A stretch of 64,000 nt of DNA. Origin: Halovenus aranensis (lineage in GTDB: Archaea > Halobacteriota > Halobacteria > Halobacteriales > Haloarculaceae). The notes under the pieces are model-generated. The model saw nothing but the letters and a program-made list of their open reading frames with translations. It had not been told where the DNA came from and searched no databases. Position numbers and translations under genes: made by a program. The first letter of the stretch is position 1; each line of letters opens with the position of its first letter. Positions 43,372 to 53,349 of the stretch are shown here, in pieces. The stretch spans positions 1 through 64,000 of the forward strand of contig NZ_FNFC01000005.1 of NCBI RefSeq assembly GCF_900100385.1, written 5' to 3'.

Positions 43372-43727
43372 TTTGCCTGTTCGACGAGCGTCTCGATGTC
43401 GTCTGCGCGCTCGGTGTCGACGACGAGGCGGTCGAACGTCCACTCAAGCTGGTCGAGCAGCGCGTCGTAGCCGTCCTCGGTCAGCGCGTACTGGTTCGTC
43501 CGCTTGTCGAGTTCGCTTTTCTCGACGAGCCCCATCTCGACGAGGTCGTCGAGGTTCGGGTAGAGACGGCCGTGGTTTACTTCGGTGCCGTAGTACGACT
43601 CAAGTTCCCGCTTGATAGCGAGACCGTACCGTGGCTCCTCTGCGAGAATCGTCAATATGTTCTGTTGAAATGCGGTCAACTCGCTAGCGATACCGGGGCT
43701 GTCAGCAACTGCTTGTGCCTCTGACAT
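43368..43727 (-). CDS. PadR-family transcriptional regulator
   Basis: This 119-residue protein has the PadR winged helix: TAFQQNILTILAEEPRYGLA, YYGTEVNHGRLYPNLDDLVE and NQYALTEDGYDALLDQL. PadR-like proteins typically repress a neighbouring transporter or their own gene. The start is ATG 43727 (MSEAQAVADS). An AT-rich partial palindrome lies directly upstream. Confidence 0.9.
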   Translation of the reverse strand: MSEAQAVADSPGIASELTAFQQNILTILAEEPRYGLAIKRELESYYGTEVNHGRLYPNLDDLVEMGLVEKSELDKRTNQYALTEDGYDALLDQLEWTFDRLVVDTERADDIETLVEQAN

Positions 43728-43734
43728 TACACGA

Positions 43735-43756
43735 AAGTATACCAGGAATACACTTA
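43735..43756. promoter_or_regulatory. Candidate PadR autoregulatory site
   Basis: AAGTATACCAGGAATACACTT is an imperfect inverted repeat (GTAT...ATAC arms) 8-29 bp upstream of the PadR start. PadR proteins often bind ATGT-N8-ACAT-like palindromes over their own promoter. This is an inference from position and symmetry only. Confidence 0.4.
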
Positions 43757-43938
43757 ACCGTTGGTAAACTAACTCTACGTTGTCAGTAGTTAACCGCAAT
43801 ACGTGAAGCCGGTACAGATGTATCTATCGCGGTGAGTGAAATGTTCACCGCCGCAGTACGAACCCTGGACCGTGTGCCTATGGCCGGTTACGGCTCAGAC
43901 CGAAAGTAGTTTTTGACCGACGGTCGGAGCGGAAGACG

Positions 43939-44472
43939 ATGGTAAACCTCTGGGAAGACCTCGAAACCGGACCGAACCCGCCCGAGGAGATATACGCAGT
44001 CGTCGAGTGCCTGAAAGGCGAGCGAAACAAATACGAGTACGACAAGGACGTGCCCGGCGTAGTGCTCGACCGTGTCCTGCACAGCAACGTCCATTATCCC
44101 TCGGACTACGGGTTCATCCCGCAGTCGTACTACGACGACGAGGACCCCTTCGACGTACTCGTGCTCGTCGAAGACCAGACGTTCCCCGGCTGTGTCATCG
44201 AAGCCCGCCCCGTCGCCCTGATGAAGATGGACGACGACGGCGAGCAAGACGACAAGGTCATCGCTGTCCCCAGCGAGGACCCACGGTACGACCACGTCGA
44301 GGACGTCGACGACCTCTCCCAGCAGACCCGCGACGAAATCAGCGAGTTCTTCGAGACCTACAAGAACCTCGAAGAAGGCAAAGAGACCGAAACGCTGGGC
44401 TGGGAGGACCGTCAGGCTGCGTTCGACGCTATCGAACACGCCCAGGACCTTTACGAAGAACACTTCGGCTGA
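43939..44472 (+). CDS. ppa: Inorganic pyrophosphatase (family I)
   Basis: This cytosolic enzyme hydrolyses pyrophosphate to drive biosynthetic reactions. Family signatures are GERNKYEYDKDVPGVVLDRV, SDYGFIPQSYYDDEDPFDVL (with the metal-binding Asp residues) and DDKVIAVPSEDPR. It has 177 residues with an extra-acidic surface as in halophiles. Complete and monocistronic. Confidence 0.96.
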   Translation: MVNLWEDLETGPNPPEEIYAVVECLKGERNKYEYDKDVPGVVLDRVLHSNVHYPSDYGFIPQSYYDDEDPFDVLVLVEDQTFPGCVIEARPVALMKMDDDGEQDDKVIAVPSEDPRYDHVEDVDDLSQQTRDEISEFFETYKNLEEGKETETLGWEDRQAAFDAIEHAQDLYEEHFG

Positions 44473-44548
44473 GGCGGCGTCTGTGGCCGGTCAGCGACAC
44501 ACGTGTCGACCGGCACCCGTTCAGCCACACGCCGTGAGTTGTGTTGTT

Positions 44549-45136
44549 CTACAGTTCGCCTTTCGTGCTCGGTGTAGCGCTGCGACGCTCGTCGAGACGC
44601 GTGGCGTCGTCGAGCGTTCGCGCCAGCGCCTTGAACAGCGCCTCTATCTCGTGGTGAGCGTTCGCGCCGTCGACGCTCACCTGTAGCGTTAGCCCGGCGT
44701 TCATCGCGAGTGAGCGACAGAAGTGGCGGGCCATATGGCTGGTCATCTCGCCGACGGTCTCCTGAGAGAAGTTCCCGTCGAACGAAAAGTGCGGACGGCC
44801 GCTGATATCGACGACGACGCCCGCCTGTGACTCGTCCATGGGGACGCGTCGGTCGGCGAATCGACGGATGCCACGCTTGTCTCCGAGTGCCTCTGCGAAC
44901 GCCTGTCCGAGTGTGATAGCGACATCCTCGACAGTGTGGTGGTCGTCGATGTCCAGGTCGCCGTCACACGAGACTGTGAGGTCGAACAACCCGTGTGTTG
45001 TGAACGATTCGAGCATATGGTCGAAAAAGCCGATACCGGTGTCGACGGTCGCGTCGCCGTCGCCGTCGAGTGCGAGGACGACCTCGATGTCGGTCTCGGC
45101 TGTCTCGCGCGTGACGGCTGCACTGCGGTCTGTCAT
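44549..45136 (-). CDS. hisB: Imidazoleglycerol-phosphate dehydratase HisB
   Basis: This enzyme catalyses the sixth step of histidine synthesis. Metal-binding motifs are [29 protein letters not shown], and [11 protein letters not shown] with [14 protein letters not shown]. The 195-residue protein is monofunctional, without the histidinol-phosphatase fusion found in enterics. No other his gene is in the window. Confidence 0.96.
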   Translation of the reverse strand: MTDRSAAVTRETAETDIEVVLALDGDGDATVDTGIGFFDHMLESFTTHGLFDLTVSCDGDLDIDDHHTVEDVAITLGQAFAEALGDKRGIRRFADRRVPMDESQAGVVVDISGRPHFSFDGNFSQETVGEMTSHMARHFCRSLAMNAGLTLQVSVDGANAHHEIEALFKALARTLDDATRLDERRSATPSTKGEL

Positions 45137-45176
45137 ACTGTCTGAGAGGGCGGCCGAGTACTTGGCGGTTGTGTCC

Positions 45177-45407
45177 TCACTCGACCCGCGTCACCAGTTC
45201 CGTCACGCGCCCCCCTTCGTACTCGACTGCCTCGATTGCCTTCTCGACCTCGTCGCCCTCGACTCCCGCGACGTTTCCCATCGGGACGACTCTAGTTCGG
45301 TCGTCGGCGGATTCGGCGAGGAGCACGTCGCCGACCAGTTTCACCGACTCACAGTCGAGTGTCTCGCTACCGTCCAGTGGCGTGTCGAGGTGCACGGTCA
45401 CGCTCAT
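45177..45407 (-). CDS. Small conserved hypothetical protein
   Basis: This 76-residue acidic protein has a beta-strand-rich pattern ([31 protein letters not shown]). It lies between hisB and the endonuclease V gene on the same strand and may share their transcript. Not recognised. Confidence 0.55.
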   Translation of the reverse strand: MSVTVHLDTPLDGSETLDCESVKLVGDVLLAESADDRTRVVPMGNVAGVEGDEVEKAIEAVEYEGGRVTELVTRVE

Positions 45408-45449
45408 ACTGTGCAGTAATACGACGTACGACGTGATAAGCGTAGGCCT

Positions 45450-46184
45450 TCAACTGGTCAATTCGCCAGCGTATGCATCAGCCAGCCGTGTCGGCTCGGG
45501 CAGTTTGTACTCAGCGGCCTGGCGCGCCACCACATCAGCGGCAGTTTCGGCACTCACCCGGTGACCCGGGCTGACATACAGCGGATTGATGTGGCGCGAA
45601 TCGGAGTCGTACTGTCGCGTCTGAACCGCGTAGCCGATGACGGTCCCGTCGGGAGCGGTCACGTCCTCGTCTGCCTCGATTGCGACGCGCTCGCCCGCCC
45701 CAAGCGGTTCGTCGAGCGACTCTCGGGGCTGGCCACAGAGCAGGCTCTTTGCGACACCGATTGTCGGCACGTCGAGTGTCACGCCGATATGTGTCGCCAG
45801 TCCGGCCTCACGGAAGTGAATTCGACCGCTGCCGTCGACGAGCACGACATCGGGCTCGCGTTCGAGGCCTACGAAGGCGTCGAGAATCGCGCCACCTTCT
45901 CGAAAGCTCAGCAAGCCCGGAATGTACGGAATCGCTGTCGGCGCTGTCGCGTGGGTGCGCTTGATTACCTCGCCGCCCTGAATGAGCACGAGTGCGCTGG
46001 TCGCCGTGTCGCCGTCGAAAGCCTGGTCGACGCCGGCGACGACTGGTTGCTCGCCGAGCGCCGTCGGCTCGACAGCCAAGTCGTCGGTGAACGCTGCGGC
46101 GTCGGCGATGTCTGTCTGGCGTGTCTCCATCTCGGCACGCGAGAGCGACGGGTCGGGGACAAATTCGGGGCGTACAGGCTCCAT
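45450..46184 (-). CDS. nfi: Endonuclease V
   Basis: This DNA-repair nuclease nicks near deoxyinosine (deaminated adenine). The family motifs are VVAGVDQAFDGDTA (metal-binding Asp), PYIPGLLSFREGGAIL and VVLVDGSGRIHFREAGLATH, then TIGVAKSLL. Full length at 244 residues. It starts 2 bp after the rhomboid gene's stop on the same strand, forming an operon. Confidence 0.93.
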   Translation of the reverse strand: MEPVRPEFVPDPSLSRAEMETRQTDIADAAAFTDDLAVEPTALGEQPVVAGVDQAFDGDTATSALVLIQGGEVIKRTHATAPTAIPYIPGLLSFREGGAILDAFVGLEREPDVVLVDGSGRIHFREAGLATHIGVTLDVPTIGVAKSLLCGQPRESLDEPLGAGERVAIEADEDVTAPDGTVIGYAVQTRQYDSDSRHINPLYVSPGHRVSAETAADVVARQAAEYKLPEPTRLADAYAGELTS

Positions 46185-46186
46185 AG

Positions 46187-47113
46187 CTACGGTCGTCGGC
46201 CGGGACCACCCGGGCCAGGTGGACCGCGCCCCGGGCCGCCAGGGCCGCCGCCGAACCGATACTGTCCTGGCAGGCGAACGCGGTCTTTGACGCGCTGGCC
46301 GTAGGCGAGACCGAGGAGTACACCGACGAGGTGGGCCACGTGTGCGATACCGCCCGCCCCAGGTCCACCGGTGGCAATGAGCAACAGGCTAATCGCGATA
46401 GTGCCGCCGGTGATAATCCAGATCTGTAGCGGGATGATGAAGTAGAGATAGACAGTAAGGTCGGGTTTCAACACGGTGAGGACACCCATGAGCGCGAGGG
46501 CCGCCCCGCTCGCACCAACGACGCCGGGGCCACCGGACCCGAGCGCCATCTGGTAGAGGACCTGACCGGCTCCCGCGAGAACCCCGCTGACGAGGAACAG
46601 GATTGCGAACTCCTTCGAGCCGATGTACTGTTCGACCAGGCGGCCGAAAAAGTAGATGACGATACCGTTGAACAGGATATGGAGGAAGCTGCCCGGCGAG
46701 TGGGCGAAAATCGACGTAATCCACGTCCACACGAACAGCGGATTCTCCGGCGAGAAGACAAACAGCGTCTGGTGGGCGTCTTGGCCGAACGTAAATAGGA
46801 CCACGAGCTGGACTAGATACGTTACTGCCATCAACAGAAGCACGAGGTAGGTCATGTTCCCCCGGAAGTACGCGAGCGGCCCGCCGGGGCCGGTATCGAC
46901 ACCGAGACTCGCCAGCAGCCCATCGTCGTTTGTCTCGTCGATAACCGTATCGTCGAATCCACTGTCGAAGACGGGGCCGGAGTTGTCCCAGTTCTGGAGG
47001 CCAGTGCAGTCGTGGTTCTCCGGTAACCGGTGTTCCGCACAATAGGTCCCGTCACAGTGGCGACAGTGATACGGCATACTCTCTTCTTGGCCGCAAATGT
47101 CACACTCCGCCAT
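46187..47113 (-). CDS. Rhomboid protease with N-terminal AN1-type zinc finger
   Basis: Residues 1-40 form an AN1-like zinc finger (CDICGQEESMPYHCRHCDGT, YCAEHRLPENHDC). Six transmembrane helices follow with the rhomboid motifs: H145xxxN149 (HILFNG), the catalytic Ser202 in GASGAALALMG and His261 in AHVAHLVGVLLG. The tail is Gly/Pro/Arg-rich. It cleaves membrane helices within the bilayer. The gene leads the operon with nfi. The AN1-rhomboid fusion is a recurring haloarchaeal architecture. Confidence 0.9.
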   Translation of the reverse strand: MAECDICGQEESMPYHCRHCDGTYCAEHRLPENHDCTGLQNWDNSGPVFDSGFDDTVIDETNDDGLLASLGVDTGPGGPLAYFRGNMTYLVLLLMAVTYLVQLVVLFTFGQDAHQTLFVFSPENPLFVWTWITSIFAHSPGSFLHILFNGIVIYFFGRLVEQYIGSKEFAILFLVSGVLAGAGQVLYQMALGSGGPGVVGASGAALALMGVLTVLKPDLTVYLYFIIPLQIWIITGGTIAISLLLIATGGPGAGGIAHVAHLVGVLLGLAYGQRVKDRVRLPGQYRFGGGPGGPGRGPPGPGGPGRRP

Positions 47114-47331
47114 TATTCGACCATTGCACCGGCCGCGGGAAAGATATTGTGCTTGACACGGTCCCGATATTTATACCCGAAGACGACACCACTTTCCCTG
47201 TGACCTGAACGGAAGGCACGGAGCGCCTTACGGGAGTCCGGCACATCGCTCCGTGACTGCTGTCGTGCCGGCTGTTTGCCCCAAACGCCGAGAATCGTGC
47301 CCCTTTTGCGGGTTGCTGCCGTCGTCACCGT

Positions 47332-48432
47332 ATGAACGTCCGGGAAGGCTCCGTCGAACTCGTCGTTCCAGAGCAAGGAGAGGGTGCCGGGGACGAGGTG
47401 TTCTTCAACCCGGTTCAGGAACTCAACCGCGACCTCACCGTCGCCGTTCTTCGGGCGTACCGCGACCGAGAGCCGCGCGCGGAGATGTATCTCGACGCCA
47501 TGGCCGCGAGTGGCGCACGTGGGGTTCGTGCCGCGGCCGACGGCTGGGATGTCACCTGTTGTGACGTTGACAATGATGCCGTCGACCTCTGTCGGGAGAA
47601 CTTCGCGCGCAACGACCTCAACGGTGATGTGCGTAACCGAAATGTCAACGCACTGTTGCACGACGATTACTTCGATGTTGTCGACATCGACCCGTTCGGG
47701 ACGCCGATGCCGTTTGCCGACGCTGCATTCCAGGGGACACGAAATCTCCTGTGTGTGACCGCAACAGATACCGCACCCCTGTGTGGCGCACACTTCGAGA
47801 GCGGCGTCCGAAGTTACAGCGCCGTCCCACGGAACACGGAGTACCACGCCGAGATGGGCGTCCGGATTCTGCTGTCGGCCTTGGTCCGAACGGGCGCGCG
47901 ATACGATATCGCGCCGCGTCCGGTGCTGACACACGCCACGAAGCATTATGTCCGAACCTACCTCGAACTCGATCGCGGCGCGACCGTTGCGAACAACATG
48001 GTCGACAGACTGGGGTACGTCCATCACTGCGAACACTGCCTGTACCGCGAGAGCGAAGCCGGGCTGATTGCGGACCCGCCGTCGTCGTGTCCGCTCTGTG
48101 ACCACGGCATTCAGACGGCTGGCCCGGTCTGGCTCGACGGAACCTGTGACCCCGAGTTCGTCGCGGCTGTCCGTGACAGCGTGAGCGACGAGATGGGGAC
48201 GGCAGCGAAAATCGACGAGTTGCTCGCGACGCTTACAGGCGAGCTGTCGGTCCCGACTCACTACGACCAGCACCGACTCTGCAAGCGCTGGGGTCGACCT
48301 GCCACCTCGATGGACGGCTTTCTCGAACAGCTTCGGGAGGCAGGCCACGAGGTCTCGCGGACACATTACGGCGGGACGACATTCAAAACGACCGCGGCAG
48401 TCGACGAAATCCAGGCTGTAACCGGTGAATGA
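47332..48432 (+). CDS. trm1: tRNA (guanine-N2)-dimethyltransferase Trm1
   Basis: This methyltransferase makes N2,N2-dimethylguanosine at position 26 of tRNAs. SAM-binding and catalytic motifs are [20 protein letters not shown], the [16 protein letters not shown] motif, [14 protein letters not shown], and a C-terminal zinc cluster ([20 protein letters not shown]). 366 residues is standard for archaeal Trm1. Start at ATG 47332 ([10 protein letters not shown]). Confidence 0.94.
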   Translation: MNVREGSVELVVPEQGEGAGDEVFFNPVQELNRDLTVAVLRAYRDREPRAEMYLDAMAASGARGVRAAADGWDVTCCDVDNDAVDLCRENFARNDLNGDVRNRNVNALLHDDYFDVVDIDPFGTPMPFADAAFQGTRNLLCVTATDTAPLCGAHFESGVRSYSAVPRNTEYHAEMGVRILLSALVRTGARYDIAPRPVLTHATKHYVRTYLELDRGATVANNMVDRLGYVHHCEHCLYRESEAGLIADPPSSCPLCDHGIQTAGPVWLDGTCDPEFVAAVRDSVSDEMGTAAKIDELLATLTGELSVPTHYDQHRLCKRWGRPATSMDGFLEQLREAGHEVSRTHYGGTTFKTTAAVDEIQAVTGE

Positions 48433-48433
48433 C

Positions 48434-48832
48434 TCACCCGCCAGAGAGACTCTGGCCGATGCGACCAACAAGCGCGTGAACGACGCCGTAGGCTGGCGTC
48501 AGAAAGTAGTTCACCATCGCCACGAAGCCAGCAGCCCCGCCGAGTGACTGGAGTTCGACGCCCGTCGCATCGGGAAATGCGACGACGACACCAGCGCCGA
48601 GTGCAACCGCAATCCAGAGGTCCGGCGCATACTGACTGAGGTCGTAGTCAAGAACCGTCGGTGCCGTTGCGAGCGTCTCGCGCACGGCTGCAAACGCAAG
48701 AGCAGCGAGCGCAAGCACGACTGCAAACGGAACAGATGCACCGATACCGGCCAGCCCTGGCAGAATGAGGACGACACTGGTCACGAGCAGGACAGCCGTG
48801 ACCCGTCGTATTGCCACACGATACTCCTCCAT
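48434..48832 (-). CDS. Small four-helix membrane protein
   Basis: This 132-residue hydrophobic protein has about four transmembrane helices with few polar residues and an N-terminal basic stretch (MEEYRVAIRRVTAVL). It belongs to a conserved haloarchaeal membrane family of unknown function. Start at ATG 48832. It is convergent with trm1, one base apart. Confidence 0.65.
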   Translation of the reverse strand: MEEYRVAIRRVTAVLLVTSVVLILPGLAGIGASVPFAVVLALAALAFAAVRETLATAPTVLDYDLSQYAPDLWIAVALGAGVVVAFPDATGVELQSLGGAAGFVAMVNYFLTPAYGVVHALVGRIGQSLSGG

Positions 48833-49221
48833 ATGGGGACGTGGCCGTCGACTCTCTAATGGCTTTCGAGGAGAGACAGACAACCGAACAGTCGGACCGC
48901 GTCGCCACCGCCAGCCAGTCTATATACACGAGTCGGTCGTCGGTGACAGTGTGCCCCAAACCCGACACGTACCGTCGAACCATCTTCCGTCAGCGAGGGA
49001 ATCCCCCCTTTCTGTGAGTGACGAGTGTTCCGACCAGTCGGAACCGAGGAGCGAACAGGGGCATGGCAAGACCGGAGGTCTTGCTGTAAGCGAAAATCTT
49101 CGCTTTTCGAGGACGGGAGGGAATCGCGTAAGCTCTGTGTCGCAACCCACCGGCTACACCACTGTTGACTCCCCAATAATTTCTCACCATATGAATACCT
49201 TCTATACTCGCTCAAATTCAT
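48833..49221. other. Gene-free interval with three hairpins, left of the tnpB remnant
   Basis: No gene is supported. Three short perfect hairpins follow one another: TTCCGA/TCGGAA at 49028-49043, CAAGACC/GGTCTTG at 49067-49083 and AAGCGA/TCGCTT at 49088-49105. They may belong to the left end of the IS1341-type element, whose relatives use end hairpins, or to a lost structured RNA. The promoter of the membrane protein at 48832 must also lie here. Confidence 0.5.
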
Positions 49222-50438
49222 ATGGCAACTGTGGAGCTTCGACGTACTGCCGTCGTGAAACTCGACGTGGACGACGATGCTCACGCCTTCTCCAAGAGAC
49301 GATAGACCGCTTCAAACAGGCCGCTCAGATGGTTGCAGACGACGGGTGGAACGGCACGGAAGACGGCTACATCGTCACGTCGAAAACTGAGCTACACGAC
49401 CGGACATACAGCGAAGTACGCGAAGCGACCAACGAACTCAACGCTGACCGCGTATGCGCCGCTCGGAATCGAGCCGCCGACGCACTCGATTCCTGTGCCG
49501 AGAAACGCAAAGACGGCGAGAACCCCTCGAAACCATAATTCACGTCGGATTCGGTCGTCTACAACCTCAACGCGATTACCTACTACGACGCCTACGCCGC
49601 GCTTGCAACCGTAGACGGACGTATCGAAGCCGAGTACGTCCTGCCAGACGAGGACGTACCCGACAACCTACTTCTCTGAAGACTGGGAGAAGCGCGAAGC
49701 GACACTGCATCACCATGACGGCGACTACTACCTCCACATTGCTGTTGTCAAAGAGACGGACACAGAGCCGGAAGATGCCGAGTACGGAACGGTACTCGGC
49801 GTAGAGTTGAACGTGGACGGGCACCTTGCGGTCACTTCGACTGGCGGGGTCATCGGCAACGCCGACTACCTCAACCACAAGCGACGAGAATACGAGAAGC
49901 GGCGTGGACAGATGCAACAGACCGGAACGCGGTCGGCACATCTCACGATGAAATCACTCGGTGGGCGATTCGCCAACTGGAGCGAAGACTACCTGCATCG
50001 TGTCTCGAAGGCACTGGTGCAAGAAGCTCTCGCCCACGACTGTACCCACATAGCGTTCGAGAAGCTGAAACATATCCGCAACCGCATCTCGAACGCGAGC
50101 AAATTCCAGCAGTGGGCGTTCCGTCGCATCCAAGAGTACACCGAGTACAAAGCCGCGGAGTAGGCATTGCCGTCGAGAAAATCGCGCCACAGTACACTAG
50201 TCAACGGTGTAGTCACGTTGACTGTAGCTTTACCCACAAGGATAACCGCGACGGCGACGAGTTCTGTTGTCTCAAATGCGCCCGTGAATACCACGCTGAC
50301 TACAACGCCGCCAAAAATATCGCTCGGAAACTACTCCAGAACTGGCACAGGTCTGGTTCTGGAGGGGCAACCGGTCACCTTGTCCTCAAGTCAGGGAGCT
50401 TGAACGTGAACGGCATCTTCACGCCTACCACTGTCTAG
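49222..50438 (+). pseudogene. tnpB: Degenerate TnpB (IS1341-type RNA-guided nuclease)
   Basis: Pieces in different frames spell a haloarchaeal TnpB: MATVELRRTAVVKLD, then IDRFKQAAQMVADDGWNG, YFSEDWEKREATLHHHDGDY, the RuvC region, and a zinc finger (CSHVDCSFTH, CCLKCAREYHADYNAAKNIA). Lesions are a one-base loss near 49285, an in-frame TAA at 49536-49538, a frameshift near 49668 and another near 50162. In addition, the first RuvC Asp (normally LGVDLNVDG) reads LGVELNVDG. The second (AFEKLKHI) and third (HADYNAA) catalytic acids remain. It cannot make an active nuclease. Confidence 0.9.
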
Positions 50439-50492
50439 TGGTCAGAACGGGAGTCCACCGACAAGCTCCGCCTTTTACGGCGGAGAAGGTGA
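49222..50492 (+). mobile_element. IS200/IS605-group IS1341-type element, decayed
   Basis: The element consists of the tnpB pseudogene and a right end with a 7-bp stem hairpin (CTCCGCC at 50466-50472, GGCGGAG at 50479-50485) within the region that normally encodes the guide-RNA scaffold. No tnpA is present. The left boundary is uncertain and may reach into the hairpin-rich interval before 49222. The right end joins directly to a truncated YihY gene. Confidence 0.8.
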
Positions 50493-50495
50493 CTC

Positions 50496-51266
50496 GTGTT
50501 CTTTCCGTTGTACTACGTGTTCCCCGATAGCGAGGTCACGGTCCGCGAAGCCGTCCCGGGAACGCTCGTCGCGGCGGCAGGGTGGACGGTACTCGCCCTG
50601 CTGTTTGGCGTATACACCACCTACGCTGGTGGATTCCAGCTGTACGGTGTATTGGGTGGGATGCTTCTCTTGTTGCTGTGGTTCTATTTCGGCGCCGCTG
50701 TGTTGCTGGTCGGTGTCGCAGTCAACGTGGTGTTGGCCGACGGGCACGGAGACCGGCAACTACAACAGGTATCGGGTCGACAGCCTACACAACGAGCGAC
50801 TATGGGCGAAGCTGATGGGCCGACAGACGACGACACGACCGAGTCAGCCGACGACGGGAGCGCGTCGGACCGTCGCGAACAGACGAGCAGGGCACAGCAC
50901 GAGCGTCAGACCGTTACACGCGACGAACTGCGCGACCTCCAGGACCAACTCGAGGAGTTCGAGGCCGAAATCGAGGACCGGACAGTCCATCGTGAAGAAC
51001 TCGAACAGGACCTGAAGCAATACGTGCGTGGGCGAGTTCGGCGCGGTCACGCCACGGGCTGGGGGCCGTATCTCGTCTTGCTGTATGGAACCGCGATGAC
51101 TCTTGGGGCATTTTATTTCCTGGGTGGAGGGTGGGCAATCCTCGCGATGCTCATCGTCTGGCTATCGACACTCGGGCTGTACACGCTGATGGTGCTCGTC
51201 GGCGTAACAGTAAAGACAGTGAGAGCGCCCGGGCGAGTGCTTGACAAGCTGCGAAGCCTGCGGTAG
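50496..51266 (+). pseudogene. 5'-truncated YihY/BrkB-family membrane protein
   Basis: The frame opens with GTG at 50496 and reads FFPLYYVFPDSEVTVREAVP, GTLVAAAGWTVLALLFGVYT and LLLLLWFYFGAAVLLVGVAV, the last three transmembrane helices of YihY/BrkB proteins. A charged coiled-coil linker (LRDLQDQLEEFEAEIED) and two further helices follow. The first half of the family fold (about three helices) is missing; the sequence is joined to the right end of the IS1341-type element. The N-terminal half is not present on the other side of the element, so DNA was deleted. Confidence 0.75.
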
Positions 51267-51380
51267 CTCGTACGGCCGTTCGTGATTATGTTCGTGACCG
51301 TATCACGTCTCTCACTGCTTCAGGCAGCGAGGCGCGAGTGTTGCCCCCTCGATGGCGGTAATTAGCCACGGCCGACCGTA

Positions 51381-52736
51381 TCAGAACGTTTCGAGGTAGC
51401 GGTCGATTTCCCACTGGGAGACATCGACGAGGTAGTCCTGGAACTCCTGGCGCTTTGCCTCGAGGAACTTCTTGGACGTGTGTGGGCCGAGCGCGTCCAT
51501 GACAACCTCGTCGGCTTCAAGCGCGTCGACGGCCTCGCCGAGGTTGGCCGGAAGCGTCTCGATGCCGTACTCCTCGCGTTTCTGTTCGTCGAAGTCGTAG
51601 ATGTTCTCGCGGACGGGGTCGGGACAGTCCAGGTCGTTCTCGATGCCGTCGAGGCCGGCCTGAATCATCGCCGCCAGCGCGAGGTATGGGTTACACGAGG
51701 GGTCCGGCGAGCGGAGTTCGATACGCGAGGCAGCGGGGACGCGTGCTGCGGGCTTGCGGATGAGCGCCGAGCGGTTGACATCGCTCCAGGCGATGTAGAC
51801 GGGGGCCTCGTAGCCGGGGACGAGGCGTTTGTATGAATTGACTGTCGGGTTACAGACCGCGGTCAGGGCCGGTGCGTGCTCGAGGATACCAGCCAGGAAC
51901 TGTTTGGCAGTCTCGCTCAGGTCGAACTCGTCGTCGGCGTCGTGGAACGCGTTCTCGCCGTCCTCGGTGAACAGCGAGAGGTGCGTGTGCATCCCGGAGC
52001 CGTTGATGCGCGGAATCGGCTTCGGCATGAACGTGGCATGCAGGTCGTGCTGTGCAGCCAGCGCGCGGACCGCGACGCGGAACGTGGCGATGTTGTCGGC
52101 AGTGGTCAGCGCGTCCTCGTACTTGAAGTCGATTTCGTGCTGGCCCTCAGCGACCTCGTGATGGCTGGCCTCGACCTCGAAACCCATCTCGTCGAGTCCG
52201 TAGACGATGTCACTCCGAACGTCCTGAGCGAGGTCTTTGGGCGCCATGTCGAAGTAGCCGCCGCTGTCGTGGGTCTCGGTCGTCGCGGTCCCGTCCTCGT
52301 CTTCCTCGAAAAGGAAGAACTCGGGTTCGGGGCCAGCGTTGATGGTGTACCCCATCTCGTGGGCGCGGTCGATGGCGTTTTTCAGAACGCGCCGCGGGTC
52401 ACCGGAGAACGGTTCGCCGGTCGTGGTGTCGATAACGTCACAGATGAGCCGCGCGCTCGTCACCCGACCGTTGTTCCGCCACGGCAACACAGCGAACGTC
52501 CTGGGGTCCGGTTCGAGGCGCATGTCCGACTCCTGAATCCGGACGAACCCGTCTATCGAGGAGCCGTCGAAGTAGATACCTTCCGTGAACGCCTTCTCGG
52601 CCTGGTCGGCCGGAACGGAAACGTTCTTTACCGTCCCCAGAATGTCCGTGAACTGCAACCGGAGAAAGTCGACACCCTCTTCGTCGATGCGCTCGAGCAC
52701 TGCCTCCGCCTCGCTCGATATATTTTTACTTGTCAT
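51381..52736 (-). CDS. glnA: Type I glutamine synthetase
   Basis: This enzyme makes glutamine from glutamate, ammonia and ATP. Motifs are [50 protein letters not shown], the ATP-binding [13 protein letters not shown] and [19 protein letters not shown]. At 451 residues it is the archaeal/GSI-alpha type, and no adenylylation loop is apparent. It is divergent from an Lrp-type regulator with about 125 bp between the starts, which probably regulates it. Confidence 0.96.
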   Translation of the reverse strand: MTSKNISSEAEAVLERIDEEGVDFLRLQFTDILGTVKNVSVPADQAEKAFTEGIYFDGSSIDGFVRIQESDMRLEPDPRTFAVLPWRNNGRVTSARLICDVIDTTTGEPFSGDPRRVLKNAIDRAHEMGYTINAGPEPEFFLFEEDEDGTATTETHDSGGYFDMAPKDLAQDVRSDIVYGLDEMGFEVEASHHEVAEGQHEIDFKYEDALTTADNIATFRVAVRALAAQHDLHATFMPKPIPRINGSGMHTHLSLFTEDGENAFHDADDEFDLSETAKQFLAGILEHAPALTAVCNPTVNSYKRLVPGYEAPVYIAWSDVNRSALIRKPAARVPAASRIELRSPDPSCNPYLALAAMIQAGLDGIENDLDCPDPVRENIYDFDEQKREEYGIETLPANLGEAVDALEADEVVMDALGPHTSKKFLEAKRQEFQDYLVDVSQWEIDRYLETF

Positions 52737-52827
52737 CTTTCGACACGAGAATCAGTGTTCTACACCTACTAAAACCCATCTATTCTGAGCAATCCTTGCA
52801 CGACGACGATAAAATTGTATATTCGTA

Positions 52828-52838
52828 AAATTATAATG
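52828..52838 (+). promoter_or_regulatory. TATA promoter of the Lrp gene
   Basis: AAATTATAATG lies 24-34 nt upstream of the ATG at 52862, a leaderless archaeal promoter layout. The shared glnA-lrp intergenic region would also carry Lrp-binding sites. Confidence 0.55.
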
Positions 52839-52861
52839 GGCCGCGCTCGTTTTTCGGGTTG

Positions 52862-53317
52862 ATGACGTACGAAAATTTAGACGAGAAATTGGTGAATGCA
52901 CTTCTGGGAGACGGGCGGGCAAGTCTGCGGAGTCTCGCAGAAGACCTCGACGTATCGGTGACGACTATCTCGAATCACCTCTCGGCGCTCGAAGACGAGG
53001 GAATCATTCAGGGTTACACACCCAAAATCGACTACGACGCGGTCGGGTACGACGTGACTGCTATTCTCCAGCTAAAAGTCGAGGGGAGCGCGCTGGTCGA
53101 GGTGACCGAGACGCTGAGTGACCACCCACAGATGGTGAGTGTCTACGAGACTACCGGCGACCACGATATCATCGCCATCGGGAAGTTCCGGAACACCGAC
53201 GACATGAACGACACCATCAAGAGTCTGCTCACCGACCCCGAAATCAAGGAATCGAACACGAGCGTCGTCCTCAACCCCGCCAAAGAACACGAGCAGTTCG
53301 AACTCAAAGGAAAATAG
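52862..53317 (+). CDS. lrp: Lrp/AsnC-family regulator next to glnA
   Basis: The N-terminal helix-turn-helix ([20 protein letters not shown]) is followed by the RAM ligand-binding domain ([40 protein letters not shown]). Haloarchaeal genomes keep an lrp gene divergent from glnA, and in Halobacterium the Lrp protein activates glnA. 151 residues from ATG 52862; a TTG just before it is not needed. Confidence 0.9.
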   Translation: MTYENLDEKLVNALLGDGRASLRSLAEDLDVSVTTISNHLSALEDEGIIQGYTPKIDYDAVGYDVTAILQLKVEGSALVEVTETLSDHPQMVSVYETTGDHDIIAIGKFRNTDDMNDTIKSLLTDPEIKESNTSVVLNPAKEHEQFELKGK

Positions 53318-53349
53318 TACACGAACGACACAGACGCCGTTCGACTGTG

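Noticed and set aside
47113-48471. A 452-codon frame antisense to trm1
   Set aside because: Trm1 motifs fix the plus strand; the antisense frame is a codon-bias artefact.
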